Below are positions 53,000-61,038 of a stretch of 64,000 nt of DNA, in pieces. A model generated the notes under the pieces. It was not told the DNA's origin. It saw only the letters and a list, made by a program, of their open reading frames with translations, and did not search any database. How positions within the stretch are numbered: position 1 is the first letter of the stretch; every line of letters begins with the position of its first letter. The position numbers were made by a program, and so were the translations under genes. The stretch comes from Bradyrhizobium sp. STM 3843 (GTDB lineage: Bacteria > Pseudomonadota > Alphaproteobacteria > Rhizobiales > Xanthobacteraceae), in the NCBI RefSeq assembly GCF_000239815.1, contig NZ_CAFK01000085.1:1-64000 (forward strand), given 5' to 3'.

Positions 53000-54511
53000 A
53001 TGACTTCACTGCCCGCAGAACGCATACCCGTCATCGTCGGGGTCGGCGAGATCGTCGATCGGCCCAAGGATCTCATGGACGGGCTCGAGCCGCTGGCCTT
53101 GCTCGAACAGGCGGTGCGGCGCGCCGAGCTCGATTCCGGGGCGAAACTGCTGGGCGACATCGGCTCGCTCGACGTGGTCAATTTCCTGAGCTGGCGCTAT
53201 CGCGACCCGGAGAAGCTGCTGGCGCAGCGGCTCGGCGCTCACCCAGCGCATTGTCACTACGGCCCGGTCGGCGGCGAGAGCCCGATCCGCTTCCTCCACG
53301 AGGCGGGCTTACGCATTGCGCGCGGCGAATGCGAGGTGGCGGTGGTCTGCGGCGCCGAGGCGCAATCGACGGCGACCAAGGCCGAGCGCGCCGGGCTTAC
53401 CCTGCCCTGGACGCCGTTCGCACATGACGTCGAGGAGCCGAAGCGCGGCGCTGCGTTCCAGAAGCCACTCGCAGTCAAGCTCGGCGTGTTCCGCCCGGTG
53501 TCGGTCTACCCGTTCTACGAGGCCGCGACCTCGGCGGCCTGGGGCCAGACGCCGCGCCAGGCGCTGGAGGAATCCGGCGAGTTGTGGTCGCACTATTCGG
53601 CCGTGGCGGCGTACAGCCCGAATGCATGGCTGAAGCGGCATTTTTCGTCGGACGAAATCATCACGCCCTCGGCCGAGAACCGCCCGATCGCCTGGCCCTA
53701 TACCAAGCTGATGGTCGCCAATCCCATGGTCAACATGGGCGCGGCGCTGATCCTCACCAGCCTGGCACGCGCGCGTGCGGCCGGCATTGCCGACGTGCGC
53801 ATGATCTATCCGCTCGGCGGCGCCGCGGCCGAGGACCCGCGGGACTATCTCGCACGCGATCAGTTCACTGCAAGCCATCCGCAGAATGCCGTGCTGCAAG
53901 CGGCGATGGATCTGGTCGGCGGCAAGGGGCATGCGTTCGACGTCATCGAGCTCTACAGCTGCTTTCCCTGCGTGCCGAAGATGGCGCGGCGAACGCTCGG
54001 CCTGAGCGCCGATATCGAGCCGACCGTGACCGGTGGCCTGACCTTCTTCGGCGCGCCGCTCAACAGCTACATGACGCATGCGGCCTGCGCGATGGTGCGG
54101 CGGCTGCGCGGCGGCGGTGCCAGGCGCGGTCTGCTCTATGGCCAGGGCGGCTTCGTCACCAAGCATCATGCGCTGGTGCTGTCGCGTCAGGCGCCAGAGG
54201 CGCCGCTCTCGCAGGAGACGAGCGTGCAGGCGGCCGCCGATCGCAGCCGTGGCGACGTGCCGGAGTTCGTCACCGAGGCCTCAGGCCGAGGCCAGGTCGA
54301 GAGCTACACGGTGCTGTACGATCGCGATGGCGAGGTCGAGCATGGCGTGGTGATGCTGCGCACCGAAGCCAATGCGCGCACGCTGGCCCGCGTGCCCGCG
54401 CGCGACAGGATCACGCTCGCGGCTCTGCTGAACATGGATCGCACTCCGGTCGGCATGCGCGGCGAGATCATGATGGCGGAGGACGGCGTGCCGGAGTGGC
54501 AAGTGAGGTAG
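53000..54511 (+). CDS. Thiolase-like protein with extra C-terminal domain
   Basis: 503 aa from the ATG at 53000 (GGAAACGCC upstream). Residues ~1-390 form a degenerate thiolase fold (IPVIVGVGEIVDRPKD start). Residues ~400-503 form the added C-terminal domain seen in SCP2-thiolase-like protein type 1 (TVLYDRDGEVEHGVVMLRTE). At the usual nucleophile position there is GPVGGESPIRFL, with no Cys, so ordinary thiolase chemistry is unlikely. Family members bind CoA thioesters but their reaction is unsettled. It is monocistronic. Confidence 0.82.
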   Translation: MTSLPAERIPVIVGVGEIVDRPKDLMDGLEPLALLEQAVRRAELDSGAKLLGDIGSLDVVNFLSWRYRDPEKLLAQRLGAHPAHCHYGPVGGESPIRFLHEAGLRIARGECEVAVVCGAEAQSTATKAERAGLTLPWTPFAHDVEEPKRGAAFQKPLAVKLGVFRPVSVYPFYEAATSAAWGQTPRQALEESGELWSHYSAVAAYSPNAWLKRHFSSDEIITPSAENRPIAWPYTKLMVANPMVNMGAALILTSLARARAAGIADVRMIYPLGGAAAEDPRDYLARDQFTASHPQNAVLQAAMDLVGGKGHAFDVIELYSCFPCVPKMARRTLGLSADIEPTVTGGLTFFGAPLNSYMTHAACAMVRRLRGGGARRGLLYGQGGFVTKHHALVLSRQAPEAPLSQETSVQAAADRSRGDVPEFVTEASGRGQVESYTVLYDRDGEVEHGVVMLRTEANARTLARVPARDRITLAALLNMDRTPVGMRGEIMMAEDGVPEWQVR

Positions 54512-54557
54512 AGACAGCTTCGACTCTCGTCTGAGATGCACAGCGCCGATGACTGCG

Positions 54558-54706
54558 CCCTCTCCCTTGCGGGAGAGGGCTACGCCGACGTCAACGTCAT
54601 ACTCACTCGGGTGAGGGGTTTGCCTCGCCGGCGCAACCGCCTCTGCGGAGAGAAACCCCTCACCCGGCAGCCTTCGGCTGCCACCCTCTCCCACAAGGGG
54701 AGAGGG
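54558..54706. repeat. Interspersed palindromic repeat (CCCTCTCCC type)
   Basis: Three paired hairpins: CCCTCTCCC/GGGAGAGGG on the left, a central GGGTGAGGGGTTT with AAACCCCTCACCC, and CCCTCTCCC/GGGGAGAGGG on the right. The element fills the space between converging genes and reaches within three bases of the next gene's stop. Confidence 0.8.
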
Positions 54707-54709
54707 TAT

Positions 54710-55861
54710 TCAACGCGTGCCGCTCGGGGGCGCCGGAGGGTTCGGCAGCGCGCCGGTGATATCATCGCGAAGCGCCGGCGGGACATTGCCGCTTTCGCTG
54801 GCGTGGTCGCGTTCGTGCTTGCGCTCGAGCGCCTCATCGCGGCGCCGCACCGCGCTCAGAAGCTGCGGGTTGAGCTTGAGCGCCTGATCCAGGTCGGCCA
54901 GCGCGCGGTCGTAGCTTCCCTTCGCAAGCCACACCGCCGCGCGATCACTATAGATCTCGGCATCGCTGAAGCTCATGCGCACGGCGTGGTCGAGATCGAC
55001 CAGGGCTTCGTCGAACTCGCCCCGCTGCTGCCGGATCAGGCCGCGGTCGTGAAGCAGCCCCGGATTCTTGGGATCGAGCCGGATCGCCACATCGAGATCG
55101 GCGATTGCGCGGTCCAGGTCGCCTTTGCGGCTCCAGACACGGCCTCGATAGCGGTAGGCTTGCGCATTGTCGGGCCAGAGCCGGATGGCCGCGTCGAAAT
55201 CAGCGATCGCGCGATCGAGATCGTCGCGGCGACTGAGGTCAACACCGTGATCGAGACTGGAGACTGCGGCTGTCTGTTCCTCGTCGCCGGGGCTCGTGAT
55301 CTCCCCATGCGCCGCGGCAGCAGCTGGCGGGATCGGCGGAATGTCGCGATCATCGGGACCGGCGTCAAACGCCATCGGCGAGCCGGCCGGTCGAGCGGTC
55401 GCAACCGGCGCCGTGTCGGCACGGCTCTCAGGCGTAGCAGCAGGCTTGGGCGCAAGCGCGGGCTCGGGCGCGCGCGGCCGCATCCGCATCGCGATCGATC
55501 GGAGCGAGGCCGTCGACATCCAGCCGTGGATCTCCGGCAAGAACAAGAGCTCCACCCCGATCAGGATCACGCTCAGCACGGCCGTCATCGCCGTGAACTG
55601 GAAGATCGCATTCCATCGCTCGGACCTCGCGCGATCGCGCGCCTCAGCGAGAAGGGCGTCATATTCGGCGCGCAGATCGGGGTCGCGCAGCACCCGGTAG
55701 GCCGCGATGATCATCTTGACGTGCCGGTCGGCTGCAGCGTCAGGGCCGCCGCGCAGGTCCGGGTGATGCGCCTTCACCGCCTTGCGGAAGGCCTGCTTGA
55801 TGATCTCGACATCGGCACATGGCGAGACGCCGAGAATCTCATAATGCGTCCTCACGGCCAT
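54710..55861 (-). CDS. Membrane J-domain protein with TPR repeats
   Basis: 383 aa. Residues 5-70 are a DnaJ domain with the HPD motif at 33-35 (KAHHPDLRGG). One membrane segment spans ~86-108 (FQFTAMTAVLSVILIGVELL). A Pro/Ala-rich linker runs to ~200, and three to four TPR units fill ~205-345 (RAIADFDAAIRLWPDNAQAY and repeats). The J-domain would face the cytoplasm and stimulate DnaK, while the TPRs would lie in the periplasm if topology is simple. The combination suggests a co-chaperone tied to the membrane or to export. The C-terminus ends in a Pro-rich tail. Confidence 0.85.
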   Translation of the reverse strand: MAVRTHYEILGVSPCADVEIIKQAFRKAVKAHHPDLRGGPDAAADRHVKMIIAAYRVLRDPDLRAEYDALLAEARDRARSERWNAIFQFTAMTAVLSVILIGVELLFLPEIHGWMSTASLRSIAMRMRPRAPEPALAPKPAATPESRADTAPVATARPAGSPMAFDAGPDDRDIPPIPPAAAAAHGEITSPGDEEQTAAVSSLDHGVDLSRRDDLDRAIADFDAAIRLWPDNAQAYRYRGRVWSRKGDLDRAIADLDVAIRLDPKNPGLLHDRGLIRQQRGEFDEALVDLDHAVRMSFSDAEIYSDRAAVWLAKGSYDRALADLDQALKLNPQLLSAVRRRDEALERKHERDHASESGNVPPALRDDITGALPNPPAPPSGTR

Positions 55862-55894
55862 GCGCGGCCCCCCGCTCCCAGGACCCGCGCGGGG

Positions 55895-56890
55895 TCAGGC
55901 GTGGAGCATATCGAGCGCATAGCTGCCGCCGTCACGGGTGAGCCGGCCGAAGCCGGGCCAGGGGAAATGGGTCCCACAGATCAGCATCTGCTCCGCCACC
56001 ACGCGATCGAGCAGCTTGCGGCGGCTCGCTTCCGCGAGCACCCCGTCCTGATCGAACGCGCCGTGCCAGCCAGGATGCCGCGCGCACAGCGCCGGCAGAT
56101 AGGCGGTATCGTTCGAGATCATCAGCTGCTCCGAACCGGAGGAGAGATGAAAGGCGGTGTGGCCCGGCGTATGACCGGGCACGCTGACGAAGCGGATGCC
56201 GGGAACGACCTCGTCTTCGCCGTCCACCGGCAGGACGTTCTTCCAGTTTGGGATCACGGTCTGGATGCGGCGGGCCAGTGGCTGTCGCCCCGGCGGCAGC
56301 CGGCCGGTCAAAGACGGATCGGTCCACCATTTGTATTCGGCCCCGGCGACGATGATCTCGGCATTGGGAAACACCGGCGCATTGGTGTCCTCGCCAAGCA
56401 GTCCGAAGATATGATCGGGATGGAAATGCGAGACCAGGATCGTGTCGATCTCGCCTGGCTGGATGCCGGCGGCCTTCAGATTGCCGAGCATGCGACCGGA
56501 GATGAAGATGGAGTCGGGATTGTAACCCTGCACCTGGCCGCCGCCGCCGGCATCGCACAGCACGGTCTTGCCCTTGAACCGGACGACATAGGTCGCGATC
56601 GGAATGGTGACGAAGGCGGACGGCAGGCCGGCGGCAGCGAGCGCCTGTTTGGTCTCGCTCACGCTCGCATTGCTGATGAAGCCGGCTTCATGCGGTTTCT
56701 CCCAGATGCCATCATAGAGTGCGATGACTTCGGCCTCGCCGATCCGGGCACGGAAAAAGCCGCGCTCCGGATCCTCGGTGCGGCGATGCGGCCGCGCCGC
56801 GACGACGGCGAGCTCTGCGTCGAGCCCGAATGCGGCCGCAGCGGTGGCCGCCGACAGCACCAGCGTCCGCCGGGACGGAGAATATGTCAT
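55895..56890 (-). CDS. Exported MBL-fold metallo-hydrolase
   Basis: 331 aa from the ATG at 56890; the frame continues upstream without a ribosome site. Residues 6-32 (SRRTLVLSAATAAAAFG) look like a twin-arginine-type signal. The metal motif HFHPDH lies at 155-160 (His155, His157, Asp159, His160), with further ligand His residues in PGHTPGHTAFH near 225 and a late CGTHFPW. It belongs to the large lactonase/methyl-parathion-hydrolase branch of the MBL superfamily. The natural substrate is unknown. It ends 33 bases upstream of the J-domain gene start on the same strand. Confidence 0.85.
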   Translation of the reverse strand: MTYSPSRRTLVLSAATAAAAFGLDAELAVVAARPHRRTEDPERGFFRARIGEAEVIALYDGIWEKPHEAGFISNASVSETKQALAAAGLPSAFVTIPIATYVVRFKGKTVLCDAGGGGQVQGYNPDSIFISGRMLGNLKAAGIQPGEIDTILVSHFHPDHIFGLLGEDTNAPVFPNAEIIVAGAEYKWWTDPSLTGRLPPGRQPLARRIQTVIPNWKNVLPVDGEDEVVPGIRFVSVPGHTPGHTAFHLSSGSEQLMISNDTAYLPALCARHPGWHGAFDQDGVLAEASRRKLLDRVVAEQMLICGTHFPWPGFGRLTRDGGSYALDMLHA

Positions 56891-57302
56891 GAGCGTATTC
56901 ACCACGAATATTGGACCGTCAGTCGAATAGGCCTCGCTCGCGAGGTCTGTGTGAACGTAATGGGGAATATGGCGCCATGGCGGCCCTCGGCCGAACTTGC
57001 CTCCCGGCTGTGTGCACATACCGCGCAAATGCATGCGCAGGTTGATCGGTGCGATCTCACTGCACCTCTGCGGCGGCAAAGCCGCAGCCGCCTTCAAATC
57101 GACGGGATTTTCTGATTAGCGAAGCGGTTTGATGAATTGGTCGCCCACGAGCCCCGGACACCACGCGATGGTGTTTTCGAGGGACTACCATAGCGTGTGC
57201 AGAGGGCAGCGGCCGGTGGCCCTGTCTATTGGCGGGAGCCTGTTGAGCCCGAACGCCCGCGCCTCCGCTTTTTCCTTCAAGTGTGTGCAAGACATGCATC
57301 GC

Positions 57303-57328
57303 CCGGCCATCAAGCGCTTGATGGCCGG
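57303..57328. promoter_or_regulatory. 26-bp perfect palindrome
   Basis: Positions 57303-57328 read the same on both strands; each half is CCGGCCATCAAGC. No T-run follows, so a terminator is unlikely. No complete gene starts close to it. It may be a leftover binding site or part of a repeat. Confidence 0.6.
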
Positions 57329-57404
57329 TCAATGCCGCTTCGATCCGAAGCCCTCTGAACAATTTTGACCTGAGGAGTGAATCAGCGAGTTCAGAGCGGC
57401 AGGG

Positions 57405-57485
57405 CTACGCCGTCCGCACCGAGCTCAGGAATTTGCTGACCTCCTGCTTCAGCCAGCCGCTGTCGCCAGAAAGCTTCTGGGCTGA
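57405..57485 (-). pseudogene. C-terminal remnant of a chemoreceptor gene (probable)
   Basis: The last 26 codons before a TAG stop encode SAQKLSGDSGWLKQEVSKF followed by LSSVRTA. This closely matches the C-terminal tails I know from methyl-accepting chemotaxis proteins of this group (…LSxESxxLKxEVxKFLxxVRAA). The frame upstream of about 57485 no longer resembles a receptor, so only the tail survives. It implies a deletion or rearrangement here. The match is from memory and short. Confidence 0.5.
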
Positions 57486-57603
57486 CCCAGAGCAGACTCG
57501 TTTCTTACAACACGTTGGGACGCGCCCGGAGCGCCAGGATGGGCGCGACGCATGTTGGCGGGTTGTGTGATTGGCAAGACAAAAAACGATCGCGTCACCC
57601 GGG

Positions 57604-58929
57604 CTAACGGCCGCCAAGTCCAAAATCGCCGGTGTGATCCGCCCCACCGACATCCTTGATGAAGGCGAGCAGGAGCGTGCCGAGCCGAACCGGCTGCTCC
57701 TGTTGGATCCAGTGACCGGCGCCGTCGATCAGCTCGATGCCAGCCATCCTCGTCGCAGCCTTCGTCCTCATAAGATCGACCGCGCCCGGCGCCGCATAGG
57801 TCCCCCAGTCGCTCTTCCCGCCGATGAAGAGCGAAGGGACATCGATCGTCTTGCCCGAAAACAGGCGCAACTCAGCGTTTAGGTCAGGATCGGAATAGAC
57901 GCGATAAGCCTGCAGAGCGCCTTGAAATCCAGTGCGGCCATACTCCTCCGTGTACACTCCAAGTTCCGGCTCGGTGAGCCATTTGCAGGATCGGACCTCG
58001 GCGGCGGAAGGTTGGAATGGAGCGACGGTCTGGGGCATCGTCTTGCCGAGATCCATGACGTAATAGGTGGGCATTTGTGCAAGTTCGATGGCGGTTCGCG
58101 CCTTCAACGGATGCGGCTTATTTCCCGGCCAGTCGGCGCTCTTGACGTGGAAAAACGCGCGAAGAAACGCGTGTAGACCTTGAGGGGGATGCCACATGTC
58201 ATCGTTCGCCTCCCGTGTGCTCAAATATTGTTGGTAGTACACTCTGGGCGGGTCGAGCGCCGCCAGCGCGGCCGCCAACTTTTGATTTTCAGTGTTCGGT
58301 TGAAGCGGCGATGCCTCGCTTTCCGCAATGTCGAACGGAAACGCCGGCGGACCGGGGAACGGTGCGCTCATCAGCACCACCGACGGAAAGACGTCAGGTC
58401 GAGCGAGCGCACAATAGGCCGCCACGGGCGAGCCGAAGTCGTGCCCGACGAGCATCGCCGTGCGCCGATACCCCAACGCCGAAACCAATCCGAGGGCGTC
58501 GCGCGTCATGTTCAGGAGGCTGAAGGGCTCCAGCGGGGTGTCATAGCCATTCACCCAACCGGTGGTGCGGCCAAAACCCCGCTGATCGGGCGCCACGACA
58601 TGGTACCCGGCGTCAGCCAAAATTGGGATCAGTTGGCGCCAGCCATAAGCCAAATCCGGAAAGCCGTGCAGAAGCAGCGCGAGCGGCCGGCCGGGGCTTT
58701 CGTAACCGGCCTCGAGAATATGGACATCGAGGCCATTGACCCCATGGATCATGCGCGAGCGGACCCCCTTGGGAAGCGTGCCCTCGCGATACGTTGATGT
58801 GGTCAAATCAGTTCCTCCTGGGAGGTTTGCGCGGGCCGGTCGAAGTGAAGCCGCAGCCAAGCCGGCCGCGCCCATCGCCAAGATGGCTCGTCGAGACGCC
58901 GATGGCTCGAAACTCACTGGCTCAGTCAT
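57604..58929 (-). CDS. Exported epoxide-hydrolase-like alpha/beta hydrolase
   Basis: 441 aa from the ATG at 58929; a GTG 11 codons upstream is also possible. A twin-arginine signal (SRRAILAMGAAGLAAASL) is cleaved near residue 35. The oxyanion HGFPDLAYGW, the nucleophile Asp in VGHDFGSPVAAY (Asp rather than Ser, as in epoxide hydrolases and haloalkane dehalogenases) and a late His in GAGHWIQQEQP are in place. It probably hydrolyses epoxides or related compounds in the periplasm. It is divergent from a tetR gene with two operators between them. Confidence 0.85.
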   Translation of the reverse strand: MTEPVSFEPSASRRAILAMGAAGLAAASLRPARANLPGGTDLTTSTYREGTLPKGVRSRMIHGVNGLDVHILEAGYESPGRPLALLLHGFPDLAYGWRQLIPILADAGYHVVAPDQRGFGRTTGWVNGYDTPLEPFSLLNMTRDALGLVSALGYRRTAMLVGHDFGSPVAAYCALARPDVFPSVVLMSAPFPGPPAFPFDIAESEASPLQPNTENQKLAAALAALDPPRVYYQQYLSTREANDDMWHPPQGLHAFLRAFFHVKSADWPGNKPHPLKARTAIELAQMPTYYVMDLGKTMPQTVAPFQPSAAEVRSCKWLTEPELGVYTEEYGRTGFQGALQAYRVYSDPDLNAELRLFSGKTIDVPSLFIGGKSDWGTYAAPGAVDLMRTKAATRMAGIELIDGAGHWIQQEQPVRLGTLLLAFIKDVGGADHTGDFGLGGR

Positions 58930-58976
58930 GACGAAACGCTGAGTCCGCCTGGGCAGAGGCACATCCCCCGCTGTTC

Positions 58977-59009
58977 TATAGTGATCACCATACTATGGCG
59001 ATCGCCATA
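58977..59009. promoter_or_regulatory. Two tandem palindromic operators (TetR-type)
   Basis: TATAGTGATCACCATA (58977-58992) and TATGGCGATCGCCATA (58994-59009) share the pattern TATnGnGATCnCnATA; the second is perfectly symmetric (18 bases counting the flanking C and G, 58993-59010). Their centres are 17 bases apart. On the minus strand TTGACC (59019-59014) and TAGTAT (58995-58990) with an 18-base spacer form a good promoter for the hydrolase gene, and the second palindrome fills that spacer. The TetR gene starts 34 bases away at 59043. Confidence 0.8.
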
Positions 59010-59042
59010 GAAAGGTCAAGCGAAAGGTGTTAGGTTCACGGC

Positions 59043-59621
59043 ATGCCACGTAAGACTGACGCCCGCGCTCGCGCGATTGCCACGGCCGAACGGCTGTTTC
59101 GCATCCAAGGCTACACTGCGACCGGATTGACCCAGATCATTGAAGAAAGCGGTGCGCCTAAAGGGTCGTTCTATTTTCACTTTCCACGCGGCAAGGCACA
59201 GCTCGCAGAAGAAGCAATCGATCATTACGTTGCGAGTAGGATCGCGGTATTGCGGAGTATCTCCGCGAATACGACGGGCGATGCTCTGAATTTTGTTCAT
59301 CAGCTCTTCCGCACGTTCGCCGCCGAAATGGTCACCTCTGATTTCCAGTACGGATGTCTCATGCAGAATCTGGCGAATGAGCTGCCCGCGCTGGACGCTG
59401 AGCTGACCAAACGGGTAGCGCGCGGATTTGTTGATTCGACCGAGATTATTGTGGAGCATTTTAGGGGGTGCGGCTTCGCTCCGGCGCGCGCATCCTCTAC
59501 CGCAGCCGCATTGGTCGCCGCCCTCGAAGGCGCGCGAACGATTGCCCGCTTGGAGCGCACGCCTGCTGTATTTGAGGCGCTGGCGGATGTTAGCCGCCAA
59601 AGGTGCTCACCACTAGAATGA
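59043..59621 (+). CDS. TetR/AcrR-family regulator
   Basis: 192 aa. The N-terminal helix-turn-helix is clear: AIATAERLFRIQGYTATGL, then QIIEESGAPKGSFYFHFPRG. The C-terminal ligand domain includes a TetR_C LmrA/YxaF-type pattern (YGCLMQNLANELP). It is divergent from an exported hydrolase gene and most likely represses it, and itself, through the two palindromes in between, relieved by a ligand related to the hydrolase substrate. A plain ATG with no strong Shine-Dalgarno begins it. Confidence 0.88.
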   Translation: MPRKTDARARAIATAERLFRIQGYTATGLTQIIEESGAPKGSFYFHFPRGKAQLAEEAIDHYVASRIAVLRSISANTTGDALNFVHQLFRTFAAEMVTSDFQYGCLMQNLANELPALDAELTKRVARGFVDSTEIIVEHFRGCGFAPARASSTAAALVAALEGARTIARLERTPAVFEALADVSRQRCSPLE

Positions 59622-59841
59622 CGGGGACGGTTCGCCGTCGCGATCAACTCATGTCGGCTCTTGGCTCACCCTGCGACCTCGGAGAATGTCCGCTCCTGGG
59701 CTGCTGTCGGGGGTTGACCGGACATCAATCGGCCGGCCGCCTAATGAGTACATGCCCTAGCTGACAGCGCAATCGTTGCGCTGGCGACAACGCAGCAGAC
59801 GAGGCAACGCCGGAGCCTGGCTTCGACGTCAGCTTTTACTA

Positions 59842-61038
59842 TCAGCCCTTGCCGTCCTGCGCGGCCGAGACCTTCTCGGGCTTGGCGTCCTTCTTGGGTC
59901 CGGCGATGTGGACCGGATCGCCATCGGCCAGACCATCAGGCGGCGCGACGATGACGCGGTCGTCCACCGTGAGCCCGGAGCCGAGCTCGATGTTGCGGCC
60001 GAGGTCGCGCGCGATCGTCACAGTCTTGAACTTCACTTTGTCGTCCGCGCCGACGGTGGCCACGCGCAGGCCGTTCTGATCGAACATCAGCGCGCTCGCG
60101 GGAATGTAGAGCGGCACGGTGTCGCGCTGCAGGTTCAGCTTCACGCTGGCATAGCCGCCGGGCATCAGCTCGCTCTTCGCGTTGTCGAGGCCGAGCTGCA
60201 TCCGCGTGGTGCCTGAGGCGACGTCGACGGCCTGGGCCGAGGCTTCCACCGTCGCCTCGAAGCTCCGCGTCGGATATTCCGGCACGGATATCGTGGCCTT
60301 GGCGCCGATCTTCACCGCCGGCACGTAGTTCTGCGGCACGTTGACGTAGACGCGCAGCTTCTTGATATCCGAGATCACGAACATCGGCGTCGAGCCGCCA
60401 CCGGCATTAATCAGCGCGCCGACGTCGGTATCGCGCGCCGTGACGACGCCACCGAAGGGAGCTGTGATCTTCTTGTAGCCAGCCAGCACCTCCAGCCGCT
60501 CCACATTGGCCTGACCCGACTTCACCGCCGCCTTCTTGTTGTCGAGGTCGGCGGTGCGCTCGTCGATCTCCTGCATCGACACGAAGTTCGAGGCCAGCAG
60601 GGTCTTGCGCCGGTTCAATGTCGCCTCCGACAGCACGGCTGAGGCCTGCGCGCTGGTCAGGTCGGCGCGCGCCTGCAACAGCTGCTGATCGAGGTCGGGC
60701 GCCTCGATCTCGGCGATCACTTGCCCCGCCTTGACCGGCGTGCCGATGTCGGCGCTCCAGCTCTTCAGATAGCCGCTGACGCGGGCGAAGATCGGCGCGC
60801 GATAATAGGCTTCCAGCCGGCCCGGCAGATCGATCGTGTTGTTCAGCACCTTCGCATCGGGGTTGGTCACCGCCACCGTCGGGACCGCCTGGTCGTCGGT
60901 CCATTCCTTCAGCTTGGCATCGCTGTCCTCGCGGGCGCGGATGCCGGTGACCACGGCAAACACCAGGCCGGCGCCCGCCACCAGCGCGAACAGGCCGAAC
61001 TTCAAGCGCGAGACCGGCTTGTGCGTTTCAGTGGACAT
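59842..61038 (-). CDS. RND efflux periplasmic adaptor (membrane fusion protein)
   Basis: 398 aa. Residues 12-32 are an N-terminal membrane anchor (KFGLFALVAGAGLVFAVV), not a lipobox. It then shows the AcrA/MexA-type order: barrel-sandwich hybrid (PIFARVSGYLKSWSADIGTPV), alpha hairpin near 115-185, beta barrel (KKLRVYVNVPQNYVPAV) and membrane-proximal domain. It links the RND pump to an outer-membrane channel, which is not encoded here. It overlaps the end of the permease gene by 11 bases, an order (permease first) opposite to acrAB. Confidence 0.92.
   Translation of the reverse strand: MSTETHKPVSRLKFGLFALVAGAGLVFAVVTGIRAREDSDAKLKEWTDDQAVPTVAVTNPDAKVLNNTIDLPGRLEAYYRAPIFARVSGYLKSWSADIGTPVKAGQVIAEIEAPDLDQQLLQARADLTSAQASAVLSEATLNRRKTLLASNFVSMQEIDERTADLDNKKAAVKSGQANVERLEVLAGYKKITAPFGGVVTARDTDVGALINAGGGSTPMFVISDIKKLRVYVNVPQNYVPAVKIGAKATISVPEYPTRSFEATVEASAQAVDVASGTTRMQLGLDNAKSELMPGGYASVKLNLQRDTVPLYIPASALMFDQNGLRVATVGADDKVKFKTVTIARDLGRNIELGSGLTVDDRVIVAPPDGLADGDPVHIAGPKKDAKPEKVSAAQDGKG

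Larger units (their letters stand above)
56891..57603. other. Gene-poor region with palindrome and gene remnant
   Basis: No intact gene. A 26-base perfect palindrome lies at 57303-57328. A fragment resembling the end of a chemoreceptor lies at 57405-57485. The remainder (56900-57300) has no clear signal, and its short frames have no ribosome sites. Confidence 0.6.

Noticed and set aside
93..54706. Repeated palindromes as a possible CRISPR array
   Set aside because: Copies are far apart, palindromic and without regular spacers; no cas genes are present.
54536..57115. 859-codon plus-strand frame across the J-domain and MBL genes
   Set aside because: It starts inside a palindromic repeat and crosses two recognisable minus-strand genes and their gap.
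57057..57368. Overlapping small frames on both strands around 57.1-57.4 kb
   Set aside because: Neither has a ribosome site or family resemblance, and both run through the 26-bp palindrome.
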